A DNA stretch of 64,000 bases from RHLJ01 sp040222455 (GCA_040222455.1 JAVKDD010000003.1:62001-126000); one strand, 5' to 3'; positions 37,275-46,586 are shown, counted from the first letter of the stretch. Made by a program: numbers and translations. The notes: generated from the letters alone by a model not told the origin.

Positions 37275-38417
37275 ATGAGCGGTCTCTACCTTCATATTCC
37301 ATTTTGTAAACAAGCGTGTTCTTATTGCGATTTTTATTTCGTAACTCAAAAAGAACAAAAACAGCGGTTTGTTGAGGAGTTAATACAAGATATTCAATCC
37401 AAGAAGGATACCCGATTCGCTGAGGAAAAAGTTCAAACTATTTATTTTGGAGGAGGAACCCCCTCTTTACTTACTTCTTTACAGATAGAATCTATTCTAG
37501 GGGCAATCTCAAACTCTTTTCATTTAGATTTGAAAGAAGTAACTCTCGAAATGAATCCAGATGATGTAACATCTGATTATCTCTCGGCACTAAAAACCAT
37601 AGGTATAACACGTTCAAGTATGGGCGTTCAAACTTTTGATGAAACATTACTGAAATTCATGAACAGGGCACATTCCCGAGAGGAAGCTTTAAACTGTTTA
37701 GAAATACTTAGTAAATCTGGGATGCAGTCGTTTACTGTAGATTTAATATATGGAAGCCCAGGTCAGGAATTGGAAATGCTCGATAAAGACTTAGAATTGC
37801 TGCTGAATTACAACCCACCACATATTTCTGCATACTCTTTAACCATTGAGCCAAGAACAAGACTAGGTAAGCAACTTAAGTTAGGAAGAATAGTTGAGCA
37901 GGAGGATGAAATAGTTTCTACACATTTCGATTTGGTAGAAAGTAGACTTAGAAAAGCAGGTATTAATCAATATGAAGTAAGTAACTTTTCAAGACCGGGT
38001 TTTGAAGCAAAACATAATGCAGCGTATTGGAGCCATGAGAATTATTTGGGATTTGGACCAGGAGCACATTCATTTTGGTGGGATGAAAATAAACGTTCTG
38101 CAAAAAGATGGAATAATAAGTCAGATTTAAAAGCCTATCTAAAACGAGGGTGGATACATCAAAACGAACCCGAAGAATTAAGTCTGCAAGAACTTGCTGA
38201 AGAACGGTTGATGCTTGGATTAAGAACCATAAAAGGAATAGAACTAGAGGAACTGAAAAAAAGATATGAATTCAGCTTCTCAGATAAGCAGTTGAGCTAT
38301 CTGTACCAAAAAAATAGAGAAGGGAAACTTGTTCTTAATGCTGACACATTACGGTTAACTAAAAATGGGCTAAAATTATCCGACTCTATTTTACTCGATA
38401 TTGTGACCCAAACCTAA
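37275..38417 (+). CDS. hemW: HemW-type radical SAM protein (heme chaperone-like)
   Basis: Radical SAM enzyme of the coproporphyrinogen-oxidase-like HemW family, which acts as a heme-trafficking protein and is often mislabelled HemN. The [4Fe-4S] motif is CKQACSYC (CxxxCxxC) in LHIPFCKQACSYCDFYF, with GGGTPSLL beyond it. The C-terminal HemW domain is present (AYWSHENYLGFGPGAHSFWW). HemW proteins lack the additional cysteine that HemN has in its motif (CxxxCxxC-C). 381 residues is normal. ATG 37275 is preferred over 37272. Confidence 0.88.
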   Translation: MSGLYLHIPFCKQACSYCDFYFVTQKEQKQRFVEELIQDIQSKKDTRFAEEKVQTIYFGGGTPSLLTSLQIESILGAISNSFHLDLKEVTLEMNPDDVTSDYLSALKTIGITRSSMGVQTFDETLLKFMNRAHSREEALNCLEILSKSGMQSFTVDLIYGSPGQELEMLDKDLELLLNYNPPHISAYSLTIEPRTRLGKQLKLGRIVEQEDEIVSTHFDLVESRLRKAGINQYEVSNFSRPGFEAKHNAAYWSHENYLGFGPGAHSFWWDENKRSAKRWNNKSDLKAYLKRGWIHQNEPEELSLQELAEERLMLGLRTIKGIELEELKKRYEFSFSDKQLSYLYQKNREGKLVLNADTLRLTKNGLKLSDSILLDIVTQT

Positions 38418-39367
38418 TTCATGAAATGTCTAGCCATTCGTTCATATTCCAAAGCTTTGCTAGTTTTACCTGAGTTGGTATATGCTTTTGAAACAAATAC
38501 AGCAGCATTCGCTAACTTTTTTCTATCATTTGCAGTTGGGTTTTGAGGGTTTTCAATAGAAGGAATAGCTAACTGTTTACCAGGCTTGAGAATATCGGGG
38601 TCTTGTGAAGTTGTAAAGTTTGCTTCAAAAATAAGTGGCCAAAAAACAGGAGTTTTGTAAATAGTACGGGCAATATCATAAAACCATTCACCTTGGCGCA
38701 CCATATGAGAGCTAATTCCCAAAGGAGCATTAACAACCAGGCCTGCCTCAATAGGTAATTCATCAGCAATGACTTGTTCGGTAATTTCTGGCTGAACAGC
38801 ACTTTCATCAGCTTCTGTAGTTGTCATTGGAGTTTCAATAGGAGGAATTGCTTCAACAGGTTGTTCAACTTCTGCAGGGATTTCCTGAGCAATATTCGTA
38901 GCATTAGAATCTCGAAAAACGAAATACCATACTCCTGCAACAACGGCTAAGAGTACAAATACTATTGCAAGCATAATCGGTGTGGTTCGCGAAGAACCGG
39001 ATTCCTTTTCGGGATTCTTAAAAATGGGAGGCACAACTTTTTCTTCTTCTACCACAAATGTTGCTTCCAGATCAGCATAAAGCGAATTAACCTTGTTTTC
39101 AAGTGATTTATACGGAGTGAACGAAAGGCGTTGATGAGCAGGAATTACAATAGATTCACCAGTTTGGGGATTTACTCCATTTCGCGCGGCTACTTCAATC
39201 ACTTTAAAACTACCGAAATTTGTAATTGAGGCCTTTCCGGATTCCACAGAAGTTTCAATAACTAAATCTGTTAATTGGCTAACAAAGTTGTTGCTTAAAG
39301 CCTGAGAAGTATTGGTTTTCTCAGATAATTCCTCAATGAGCTGGCTAAAGGTTACTTTGTTGCTCAT
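38414..39367 (-). CDS. HU-domain / transmembrane / LysM fusion protein
   Basis: Order of parts: an HU-like DNA-binding domain at about residues 1-100 (VTFSQLIEELSEKTNTSQ, FGSFKVIEVAARNGVNPQTGESIVIPAHQRLSFTPYKSL), a transmembrane helix at about 128-148 (IMLAIVFVLLAVVAGVWYFVF), a proline-rich linker, and a C-terminal LysM domain at about 218-275 (GEWFYDIARTIYKTPVFWPLIFEAN ... DILKPGKQLAIPSI). The layout would tether cytoplasmic DNA to periplasmic peptidoglycan. It overlaps the upstream HU gene by four bases. Confidence 0.82.
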   Translation of the reverse strand: MSNKVTFSQLIEELSEKTNTSQALSNNFVSQLTDLVIETSVESGKASITNFGSFKVIEVAARNGVNPQTGESIVIPAHQRLSFTPYKSLENKVNSLYADLEATFVVEEEKVVPPIFKNPEKESGSSRTTPIMLAIVFVLLAVVAGVWYFVFRDSNATNIAQEIPAEVEQPVEAIPPIETPMTTTEADESAVQPEITEQVIADELPIEAGLVVNAPLGISSHMVRQGEWFYDIARTIYKTPVFWPLIFEANFTTSQDPDILKPGKQLAIPSIENPQNPTANDRKKLANAAVFVSKAYTNSGKTSKALEYERMARHFMN

Positions 39368-39648
39368 AATCCACTTCCGTTTAGTTCGTCTTTAAGACTA
39401 GAACTTTGTGAAAAATGGACAATTTTCTTTTTTGGTAGGAGCATCATTTTTTTATAATGAGGGTTATAAGACTTATAAGGCTCCCGTACTTTGGAATGAA
39501 AACTACCTAATTTAGGAATAGAAAAGCCTTCATCATTGGCTAGGTGTGATGCTAATAGTGAAACGAAACTATCGTATAGGTGCTCGGTTTCTTTTTGTGT
39601 GATACCAAGTTGATCACTCAAGGATTTTATCGTTTCTGATTTATTCAT
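39364..39648 (-). CDS. Small HU-family DNA-binding protein
   Basis: A 94-residue HU/IHF-fold protein: an N-terminal helical hairpin (IKSLSDQLGITQKETEHLYDSFVSLLASHLANDEGFSIPKLGSF), then the beta-arm region, which is divergent (HSKVREPYKSYNPHYKKMMLLPKKKIVHFSQS). It overlaps the HU-LysM fusion by four bases, so the two HU-domain proteins are probably made together and may pair. ATG 39648 is chosen over 39657. Confidence 0.78.
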   Translation of the reverse strand: MNKSETIKSLSDQLGITQKETEHLYDSFVSLLASHLANDEGFSIPKLGSFHSKVREPYKSYNPHYKKMMLLPKKKIVHFSQSSSLKDELNGSGL

Positions 39649-39769
39649 AGCATTCAAGTGTTAACTTCATTTAATTACTAACAATTATTAAAATAGTCAA
39701 ACTATAGAAATTGTTCATTTTCACATATTTTAAGTTATCAAATGCAAAGGTATATGTATAATAGCTTCA

Positions 39770-40759
39770 ATGAATAAATCAATAAACCAACTTCTTAATT
39801 CTGCAGTAACTTATGCAGGGCTGTATCCTCCAGCAAGCTTAAAGCTCAATGAAGCCTTAAGAAATTATGTTGATTTTTCACATTCTAAGTATGCATGGAT
39901 GCTCGCTAATTTTATTTTGCCTCACCATGAACTTCCATTCTTAAGTAGTTTTGCAGATAGGAAACATCGGCTAAAAGGACCTCTTTCACTTTGTATAACG
40001 GGCCCCGAGACAAATACCCTATTCGAGTTTAAAAACGTAATTAATAACATTGAGCAACAGATTATGGCGGCTCATACTGGCTATCCAGGTGAAGTAAGAA
40101 CAAATTTACTTGAATTAAAACTACCTCTTAGTAGTATCGAAACGCTAAATCCTGAGGAGTTAATAAAGGCTTTAGAAGCAGTAGTTTCTACAACTGCGGA
40201 GTCTCGACTTTTGCCACATAGAGTATTTTTTGAAGTTCCGGGAAATGAATACGATGCGGAACTAACTAAGAAAGTGATTAAAGTTATTGCAGTTCACAAT
40301 AAATCAATTCTAAAGAGAAAAGTGAATAATTACCTTTTCTCTGGAATTAAGATAAACTGTAGCACCAAAAAGGGTGGTAAAATTCCGAGCGCCTCCTATT
40401 TAGCAGAAGTAATTTTATATGCCAGAGATGCGAATGTTGCTGTAAAGTTTTCGGGAAGTGAAAATACGCCATATCCAAGCTATAACTATTCTTTAGGTGC
40501 TAAAATGCATGGCTTTATCAATATATTTGCAGCTAGTATTCTTGCCTATACCCAGGACTTAACGGTAGATGAGACTATAGAAGTAATTGAAGAAAAACGC
40601 CCGGATAATTTTACTTTTAAAGATGAATACTTTGCATGGAGAGAACTGGCAGCGCCAACCATAGAAATTAAAATGCTTAGAATGTTATCAATTACAACAT
40701 TCAACTTTACAAGTTTTACGACGCCCATAGATGGACTAAAAGAACTTGGATATTTATAG
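39770..40759 (+). CDS. Hypothetical conserved-looking protein, 329 residues
   Basis: A soluble protein without signal peptide, membrane helix or motif that I can assign. It opens with INQLLNSAVTYAGLYPPASLKLNEALRNY and has a proline-poor alpha/beta character, with a barrel-like run of strands (RLLPHRVFFEVPGNE; IKINCSTKKGGKIPSASYLAEVILYARDANVAVKFSG). The latter could suggest a TIM-barrel-like layout, but that is speculation. It is monocistronic, starting at ATG 39770 after a 112-base AT-rich gap. Confidence 0.65.
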   Translation: MNKSINQLLNSAVTYAGLYPPASLKLNEALRNYVDFSHSKYAWMLANFILPHHELPFLSSFADRKHRLKGPLSLCITGPETNTLFEFKNVINNIEQQIMAAHTGYPGEVRTNLLELKLPLSSIETLNPEELIKALEAVVSTTAESRLLPHRVFFEVPGNEYDAELTKKVIKVIAVHNKSILKRKVNNYLFSGIKINCSTKKGGKIPSASYLAEVILYARDANVAVKFSGSENTPYPSYNYSLGAKMHGFINIFAASILAYTQDLTVDETIEVIEEKRPDNFTFKDEYFAWRELAAPTIEIKMLRMLSITTFNFTSFTTPIDGLKELGYL

Positions 40760-40828
40760 AGCTCTATTCTAAAATACTTATGTAATTATAGTTGCTATTC
40801 AACAACTTTGAGTAGCACAACTTTCTGA

Positions 40829-42556
40829 CTATTTTATAAAAGTCATTTTCTTTGTAATCACTCCTTCTTCGGTCTCTAATCTGTAAAAATAAATACCCGA
40901 AGCTAACCCCGTTGCATTAAATGAGATGGGAGTAATACCAGAAGGTAATCTGCCCTCTTCCAATACCTGTACTTCTCTTCCTAAATAATCATAAACAGTA
41001 AGCTTTATTTGTTGGCTGAAAGGAAGAGAAACAGAAATGATGGTATTCGGATTAAAGGGATTTGGGTAATTTTGAGAAAGCTCAGGAGAAGAAATATCAG
41101 TAGAAACATAATCGTATACTTGAAATTGTACGCTATTGGAGGATTGGGTAGAGGTATTAAAAAAAACAAGCCCTAAACGATCAATTTCAGACCAGGAAAA
41201 ATCAGTCTCTTCAAACGAAATTTGATTTGCTAAGGGATTCGTTATCAAAAGAGTTTCGATGGATAAATCTTCGTAGTAAACAATTAATCCTGTTTGTACA
41301 TCAGGCGAACTGGGTAAAATATCAATTCGTAATTGATTTGGGTTTTGCTGAAGAACATCAAATTCGAAATACTTTCCGGAAAAACGAGAAAAAGTTTCTA
41401 TTTCAGAAAGAGTGAGTTGAAGATCAAGGAAGGTTTCATCTAGCCGAGGACTAGGATATAGTAAACGTTCATCGAAACCAAAAGAGAGGGGAGAATTATC
41501 TCTACCTGAAGCAAAGTGCCATATCATATTCTCTATAATGGCCTCTTCATAACTAACATCATATTCTGAAAGAGCTTCTGAAATAGCCTCGAGATAGGTT
41601 ATTGATGGTGCTTGTGATTCAATTCGGCTCCAGACCTCGCTCCAAAAAGTATTACCAAAACGCTCTTGAAAAAATAATGCCCAAACTATATCCTCGTAAG
41701 AACCAGGAATGAGCGTTGTGGTAGGGCTACGAAAAAGATTACCATTCCCAAAGCTATTCAAATAATTGTAATAATCATTTACTTCATCATAAACCACTTC
41801 CTCGTACAATGTGGCATCCATTTCCAACCAGCGGTCGGGATCGCCACTCCAACCATTTTGCACAAACTGAAAAACATGTTTAAGCTCATGAGCTACTGTA
41901 ACTTTAACGGCACCTTTCTGGTCACCTTCTGGATCATCATTTTCCGGGAATCCTACAAAATCATTTTCTATACTAATATAGGGTGCATTCGGGAATGCAG
42001 TAAAACCATAAGCTCCGCTATTAGCTACTCTGATCTCATAAGGCATCGATTTCTGAGTAAAAAAATCGGTAAACCCTAATCCAACTAATTGCTCATGACT
42101 TGAATCGGCAGCTTCTGCAATCCATTCTACATAATCTGGTACAAAGTTATTATTCTCATCGCTCAAAGGAACGGCATTATTCCCAGTAGTATCATAATTG
42201 ACAATGAATTTACCCGAAGCACTTAAATAAGATTCAGAAGCTACAGAAACAGTAGTCGGAAAAGCTTTACTCACCGCTTCTTTGGTCTCCTCTTTTAATA
42301 AGTCTGCATTATTAACATACATCAAAAAAAGAGGGGTGGCACATTTTATAGGAGTTGTATGGGCGTGGTTTTTTATGAGATTAATTTGTTGAAGAATGGC
42401 GTCATCAACAGATAATTTACCCTCTTCAAAGGCCGTTTGAATTTGAAATAACGGATTCGTTTCCTGTGCGGCAACAGGTGCATGAAACAGGAAAAACAGA
42501 AGTATAAAAAATACGGCTATTGATTTTTCCGAATAGTTTTGAAACGTCTTTTTCAA
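40829..42556 (-). CDS. T9SS-exported MXAN_6640-like putative metalloprotease
   Basis: The zinc motif HELKH lies in TVAHELKHVFQFVQNGW, followed by EMDATLYEEVVYDEVNDYYNYL as in MXAN_6640-like peptidases. A beta-sandwich section of about 200 residues follows, and the C-terminus has the T9SS sorting module (LSQNYPNPFNPNTIISVSLPF ... KKMTFIK). The start is taken as TTG 42556, giving MKKTFQNYSEKSIAVFFILLFFLFHAPVAAQ as signal peptide. The ATG at 42694 would add a poor, basic extension and overlap the divergent trhO. Confidence 0.72.
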   Translation of the reverse strand: MKKTFQNYSEKSIAVFFILLFFLFHAPVAAQETNPLFQIQTAFEEGKLSVDDAILQQINLIKNHAHTTPIKCATPLFLMYVNNADLLKEETKEAVSKAFPTTVSVASESYLSASGKFIVNYDTTGNNAVPLSDENNNFVPDYVEWIAEAADSSHEQLVGLGFTDFFTQKSMPYEIRVANSGAYGFTAFPNAPYISIENDFVGFPENDDPEGDQKGAVKVTVAHELKHVFQFVQNGWSGDPDRWLEMDATLYEEVVYDEVNDYYNYLNSFGNGNLFRSPTTTLIPGSYEDIVWALFFQERFGNTFWSEVWSRIESQAPSITYLEAISEALSEYDVSYEEAIIENMIWHFASGRDNSPLSFGFDERLLYPSPRLDETFLDLQLTLSEIETFSRFSGKYFEFDVLQQNPNQLRIDILPSSPDVQTGLIVYYEDLSIETLLITNPLANQISFEETDFSWSEIDRLGLVFFNTSTQSSNSVQFQVYDYVSTDISSPELSQNYPNPFNPNTIISVSLPFSQQIKLTVYDYLGREVQVLEEGRLPSGITPISFNATGLASGIYFYRLETEEGVITKKMTFIK

Positions 42557-42625
42557 TGAATTTTGCTTAACTTTGGTCTTGCCAATAACGGCAATAATAG
42601 AACCATCGTGTAAATTTTTTATAAG

Positions 42626-43594
42626 ATGTACGAAGTTATCCTTTATTACAATTTCACACCAATTAAAGATGCAGAACGATTTTGTAAAAATCATAAGAAC
42701 TTTTGTAAAGAACTTGGTCTAAAAGGAAGAATATATATATCGGACGAAGGCTTAAATGGAACAGCTGCAGGTACAAAAAACCAAATCGATAGCTATAAAG
42801 AGTTTGTTTGGTCGCTCCCCGGTTTCGAAAACACAGAATTTAAGCAAGACCAAAGTGATTACATTCCGTTTGCCAAACTAATTTGTAAGATCAGAGAAGA
42901 AATAGTTGCGTTGCACAAAGAAGACGTAGATCCAAAAGATGGTGGAAATCATTTAATGCCGAGCGAGTGGAGGAAAGTAATGGAATCGGGAGATGATTAT
43001 GTGATGATTGATGTACGCAATAACTATGAATCAAAAATCGGACATTTTAAAGGAGCACTTACGCCAGATCTGGAAAATTTCTACGATTTTCCACATTGGT
43101 TGGAAGAAGCCAACATTCCGAAAAACAAAAAAGTACTGATGTACTGCACAGGCGGGATTCGATGCGAGAAGTTTTCAGTATTGATGAAAGAGGAAGGTTG
43201 GGATGATGTAAACCAGTTGCACGGTGGAATTTTAAACTACGCTAAAGAAGAAGAGGGAGCTCATTTCGAAGGGAAATGTTTTGTATTTGATGATCGCTTG
43301 GTGGTTCCAGTAAATCCAAAAGATTTAGCGCCTATAGCCCAGTGCGAAATAACCGGAAACCCAGCCGACACCTACGTTAATTGTGCTAACATGCAATGCA
43401 ACAAATTGTTTGTTTGCTCGGAAGAGGGCGCTCGGTTAATGGAAGGTTGTTGTAATGAAGAGTGTAAACAAAGCGATTTCAAACGACCGTTTGATCCAGA
43501 AAACGCCTTTAAACCATTCCGAAAGTGGTATAACTACTTCGGAGAAGATTTTAAAAACCGTGATCTTCAACAAGAAGAATCAACTCAGTCGTAA
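42626..43594 (+). CDS. trhO: tRNA uridine(34) hydroxylase (rhodanese-domain)
   Basis: TrhO makes 5-hydroxyuridine at position 34 of several tRNAs using oxygen. The N-terminal ferredoxin-like domain (MYEVILYYNFTPIKDAERF) is followed by the rhodanese domain (YVMIDVRNNYESKIGHF) with catalytic cysteine in MYCTGGIRCEKF. Additional Cys residues appear near the C-terminus (CANMQCNKLFVCSE, GCCNEECKQSD). Length and order match the family. Its 3' end overlaps the pseudouridine synthase gene, so the two RNA-modification genes form a unit. Confidence 0.9.
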   Translation: MYEVILYYNFTPIKDAERFCKNHKNFCKELGLKGRIYISDEGLNGTAAGTKNQIDSYKEFVWSLPGFENTEFKQDQSDYIPFAKLICKIREEIVALHKEDVDPKDGGNHLMPSEWRKVMESGDDYVMIDVRNNYESKIGHFKGALTPDLENFYDFPHWLEEANIPKNKKVLMYCTGGIRCEKFSVLMKEEGWDDVNQLHGGILNYAKEEEGAHFEGKCFVFDDRLVVPVNPKDLAPIAQCEITGNPADTYVNCANMQCNKLFVCSEEGARLMEGCCNEECKQSDFKRPFDPENAFKPFRKWYNYFGEDFKNRDLQQEESTQS

Positions 43595-44450
43595 TATTCG
43601 GCTAGTTTCTCCTTACCCAATAACACATCGTTTTAAGCCAGATTCTGAATTTGTAGGTATGAGTTTGGTAGAAATGATGAGTATCAAATTCCCTTTTCAA
43701 CCTCAAAAGGAGTGGGGAAAAAGAATATTTGCAGGCAGGGTATTAGTGAATGAGGACACCGTTATGCCAGAGTTTATTTTATCTCCTTCTGATGAGATAT
43801 CTCACCATAATCCAAGAGTAGTGGAACCCTCTGTACCAGATGAAGTCGAAGTATTAGAAGAAACAGAAGAATATCTCATCGTTTTCAAACCAGCGCCCAT
43901 GCCTATGCATCCGGGAGGAAGATATTTCAAAAATACGTTGACCGAGATTTTAAAAGATCAAGGCTTTGAAGACTTAAGAATTGCTCATCGATTAGATGCT
44001 GTTACATCAGGAATTGTGTTACTTGCAAAGAATAAATCATTTGCTAAAAAAGCGATGCATTGTTTTGCAGAGGGTCGAGTTTCAAAAGTATACTTTGCAA
44101 TGGTAGATGGAATTCCCAAGGAAAAAAGAATGACCATAAATTCCCCGATAAAAAGAAAAAAGGGATTCGTTTTTGAAAGTAATGAGAAGCTAACCAATGC
44201 AAGGGATGCGATAACTCATTTTGAAGTTATTGAAATTCAAGAAAATTCAACACTCGTTAAATGTATTCCTGAAACAGGGCGGACTCATCAAATCCGACTT
44301 CATCTTGCCAAATGGGGGCATCCAATTGTGGATGATTTTATTTATGGGAAAAATGGAGATCAGTCATCGAAAACCACACAGAAAAGCGCCATAAGCTTGG
44401 TGAGCGCAGGACTTGAGATTGAGGAACTAGGGATTAAGTATCAATTATAA
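43560..44450 (+). CDS. RluA-family pseudouridine synthase
   Basis: Converts uridine to pseudouridine in rRNA or tRNA. The catalytic motif RIAHRLDAVTSGIVLLAKN includes the aspartate of HRLD(x)xTSG; the later motif RTHQIRLHLAKWGHPIVDD is also intact. An S4-like N-terminal part (GMSLVEMMSIKF ... GKRIFAGRVLVNEDTV) is recognisable. The start is uncertain: GTG 43560 (taken here, 35 bases inside trhO), or ATG 43455 or 43659. The target uridine cannot be read from sequence. Confidence 0.8.
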   Translation: MIFNKKNQLSRNIRLVSPYPITHRFKPDSEFVGMSLVEMMSIKFPFQPQKEWGKRIFAGRVLVNEDTVMPEFILSPSDEISHHNPRVVEPSVPDEVEVLEETEEYLIVFKPAPMPMHPGGRYFKNTLTEILKDQGFEDLRIAHRLDAVTSGIVLLAKNKSFAKKAMHCFAEGRVSKVYFAMVDGIPKEKRMTINSPIKRKKGFVFESNEKLTNARDAITHFEVIEIQENSTLVKCIPETGRTHQIRLHLAKWGHPIVDDFIYGKNGDQSSKTTQKSAISLVSAGLEIEELGIKYQL

Positions 44451-44477
44451 ATTCCAAATTAAAAGAGGCATCAACGG

Positions 44478-45269
44478 TTAATCTTCTTTCAAAAAAGCCT
44501 CTGCTATAGCTGCAAATTGTTTTGGTTTATCCAGAAAAGCATAATGTCCGGCATCTTCAATAATGACTAAAGCCGAGTTCTTTATTCCTTTTTCTATTCG
44601 TTCACCCTGATATATCGGCGTTGCATCATCATTTCTTCCCCAAAGAAGTAATGTCTCATGAGGAATTTGAGGCAAACAAGATTCAAGGTATTCGGTTACA
44701 GACTTAACAAACGTTCCCCTCATTACCCCCGATAGTTCCGAATATTCGCTTGAGCCGAGACTTTTCCAAAGGCTTGAGCCTCGTAACCAGTTCAACGCTT
44801 TATCGCGGAGTGGTTGGGGTAGTATCATAAAAGGGGCTTTGAGCACTTTTGCCGTATACTTTTTGAAGTAATATTTCCAAGAGCGTATTGGTTTCATACC
44901 GGCGCCACCTGTGATTAGTACTTTTTGAATAATTTTTTTCTCTTTTTCTCTGGTGAGCAATTTCAGGATAATTCTGCCACCAAAAGAATGAACAAGTACA
45001 TCTATATGATCATCGGGTAACATGGTGATAAAAGCTTCGATAGCGTCTGCATAATCATCAATACTCCATGCTTCAGAAGGCTGATTCGATTCCCCAAATC
45101 CCGGAAGATCGAGCACATAACACGACCGAAGATGCGATAATTGGTTAGCGATTGGCATCATAACTCGACGACTACTTCCCCAACCGTGTAGAATTACCAA
45201 CGCTTTTCCTTCGCCTACTACTTCGTAAGCTATGCGTTGGTCGTTGTATGTGAAATAATGAGTATTCAT
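44478..45269 (-). CDS. Alpha/beta-hydrolase fold protein
   Basis: Serine hydrolase with lid: oxyanion strand VILHGWGSSRRV, nucleophile elbow VHSFGG, acid in LLWGRNDDATP and histidine in DAGHYAFLDKP. Residues about 135-195 form a basic lid helix pair. ATG 45269 is preferred to the upstream in-frame start at 45302. It is divergent from the interrupted HhH gene; the substrate is unknown. Confidence 0.8.
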   Translation of the reverse strand: MNTHYFTYNDQRIAYEVVGEGKALVILHGWGSSRRVMMPIANQLSHLRSCYVLDLPGFGESNQPSEAWSIDDYADAIEAFITMLPDDHIDVLVHSFGGRIILKLLTREKEKKIIQKVLITGGAGMKPIRSWKYYFKKYTAKVLKAPFMILPQPLRDKALNWLRGSSLWKSLGSSEYSELSGVMRGTFVKSVTEYLESCLPQIPHETLLLWGRNDDATPIYQGERIEKGIKNSALVIIEDAGHYAFLDKPKQFAAIAEAFLKED

Positions 45270-45366
45270 AACTTGGTAGTGCCAAACATCCGATTTCCAC
45301 AACTTGAAAACAAGTTGACAAGCTTCAAAAATAAGTGCTAATTAGAGTAAGCAAAAACTAGCTGTT

Positions 45367-45390
45367 ATGGGTAACAATAAATTTAAAAGA
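45367..45390 (+). pseudogene. 5' fragment (first 8 codons) of the interrupted HhH-protein gene
   Basis: ATG GGT AAC AAT AAA TTT AAA AGA reads MGNNKFKR, then stops exactly at the transposon's left end. It resumes in frame at 48510. The piece was recognised because the joined frame gives a convincing N-terminus. Upstream at 45315 a TTGACA element might belong to its promoter. Confidence 0.75.
45383..45390. repeat. Target-site duplication, left copy
   Basis: TTAAAAGA abuts the left inverted repeat and is repeated exactly at 48502-48509. Eight-base duplications are typical of IS1595-family insertion. Confidence 0.92.
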
Positions 45391-45414
45391 GGCGATTATC
45401 CCTTGACTACAAGT
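45391..45414. repeat. Left terminal inverted repeat
   Basis: 24 bases beginning GGCGATTATCCC and ending TACAAGT; matches the right end in 20 of 24 positions when reverse-complemented. Confidence 0.92.
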
Positions 45415-45456
45415 AAGTAATTCTGTATCTTCATAACAGATTAAACAACTACTGAT

Positions 45457-46365
45457 ATGAAGACTTACACATTTTTCGATTTCCAAAAAGAGTTTCCTAC
45501 TGAAAGAGCTTGCTTAGAGTATATCTTTAACAAGCGTTACCCAGAAGGGTATGTTCATCCTGAAACAGGGGAAATATACGAAATCAATAGCGACTTATAT
45601 TACACGGAATCAAGAAAGTGTTATACAAGCGCTGACGGTAAGATTCAAGTTTATCCTACTGCTAACACAATCTTTCATAAATCATCAACCGAGCTTGTTA
45701 AGTGGTTCTATGTGATTTTCAGAATGTCTAATTCAAAAACTGGTCTTTCAGCTAAGCAGGTGCAACGTGAAATAGGCGTTACTTATAAAACCGCTTGGAG
45801 AATGTGCCACCTTATCAGGAAATGTACTGGTTCTGATCATACCGCTTTATTTGGGACTGTTGAGATTGATGAATCATACTTTGGAGGAAAACCAAGAAAA
45901 TCTAACCACAACCCAACAACTAAAAAAAGAAGACCTCATGTAAGCGACCCCGGAAGAAGTAAGGATAAAACACCTGTGGTTGGCGCTGTTCAAAGAGACG
46001 GGCGCGTTGTTGCTATGGTAACTTGGGACGTTAGAAAAGGTACGGTTTATCCTTTTATAGAAGAATTTGTTGATAAAAACGCTCAGATTTATACTGACCA
46101 ATACAAGTTATATCATCAGTTAAGCACATTGGGTTACTCACATGAAACAGTAAATCATAGTAAAGATGAATATGTTCGTGGAGAAGTTCACACGAATACA
46201 ATAGAGGGGTTCTGGTCTTATGTAAAGAACGGGATTCGTGGCGCATATAAGCACACTTCACCAAAATACTTACAGTTATACATTAACGAGTATTGCTTTC
46301 GTTGGAATTATAGAAACGATTCAGTAGCGACTTTTAGGAATCTTTTGAATCTCTCTGTGGCTTAA
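45457..46365 (+). CDS. IS1595-family transposase
   Basis: A 302-residue DDE-type transposase. The first catalytic Asp is in TVEIDESYFGGKPRKS, the next in AQIYTDQYKLYH, and the C-terminal ISXO2-like signature is NTIEGFWSYVKNGIRGAYKHTSPKYLQLYINEYCFRWNYR. The N-terminal region (LEYIFNKRYPEGYVHPETG ... CYTSADGKIQVYPTANTIFHKSS) aligns with the usual zinc ribbon but has lost most cysteines (HPETG where relatives have CPRCG). A central helix-turn-helix (GLSAKQVQREIGVTYKTAWRMCHLIR) is intact. It looks functional. Confidence 0.92.
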   Translation: MKTYTFFDFQKEFPTERACLEYIFNKRYPEGYVHPETGEIYEINSDLYYTESRKCYTSADGKIQVYPTANTIFHKSSTELVKWFYVIFRMSNSKTGLSAKQVQREIGVTYKTAWRMCHLIRKCTGSDHTALFGTVEIDESYFGGKPRKSNHNPTTKKRRPHVSDPGRSKDKTPVVGAVQRDGRVVAMVTWDVRKGTVYPFIEEFVDKNAQIYTDQYKLYHQLSTLGYSHETVNHSKDEYVRGEVHTNTIEGFWSYVKNGIRGAYKHTSPKYLQLYINEYCFRWNYRNDSVATFRNLLNLSVA

Positions 46366-46510
46366 TAGCGCTCTCAAGATTCGCTTTGAAAGCGGATTCA
46401 TCAGCTTCAAAATCCAAATCTGGATTCTTTATAGGATAATCAGAAGGGATTTCAAACTCTTCGTAAGTTATTTCAATATCAATTTTATCTAAATCTTCTT
46501 TTTCGCTCAT
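46334..46510 (-). CDS. Small acidic protein, possible passenger gene
   Basis: An ATG-started frame of 58 codons gives MSEKEDLDKIDIEITYEEFE..., very acidic and lacking any domain I know. Its end overlaps the last 32 bases of the transposase gene in antisense. A ribosome site is not obvious (only purine-rich upstream bases), so coding status is uncertain. It is short, which would hide it from size-filtered gene calls. Confidence 0.4.
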   Translation of the reverse strand: MSEKEDLDKIDIEITYEEFEIPSDYPIKNPDLDFEADESAFKANLESAIKPQRDSKDS

Positions 46511-46586
46511 AAACTTTTGAGATCAGTTTGTAAAAATGCAATCAGATTGTAAAATAGAAACTAATTCACTAATTTGTTAATCAATT

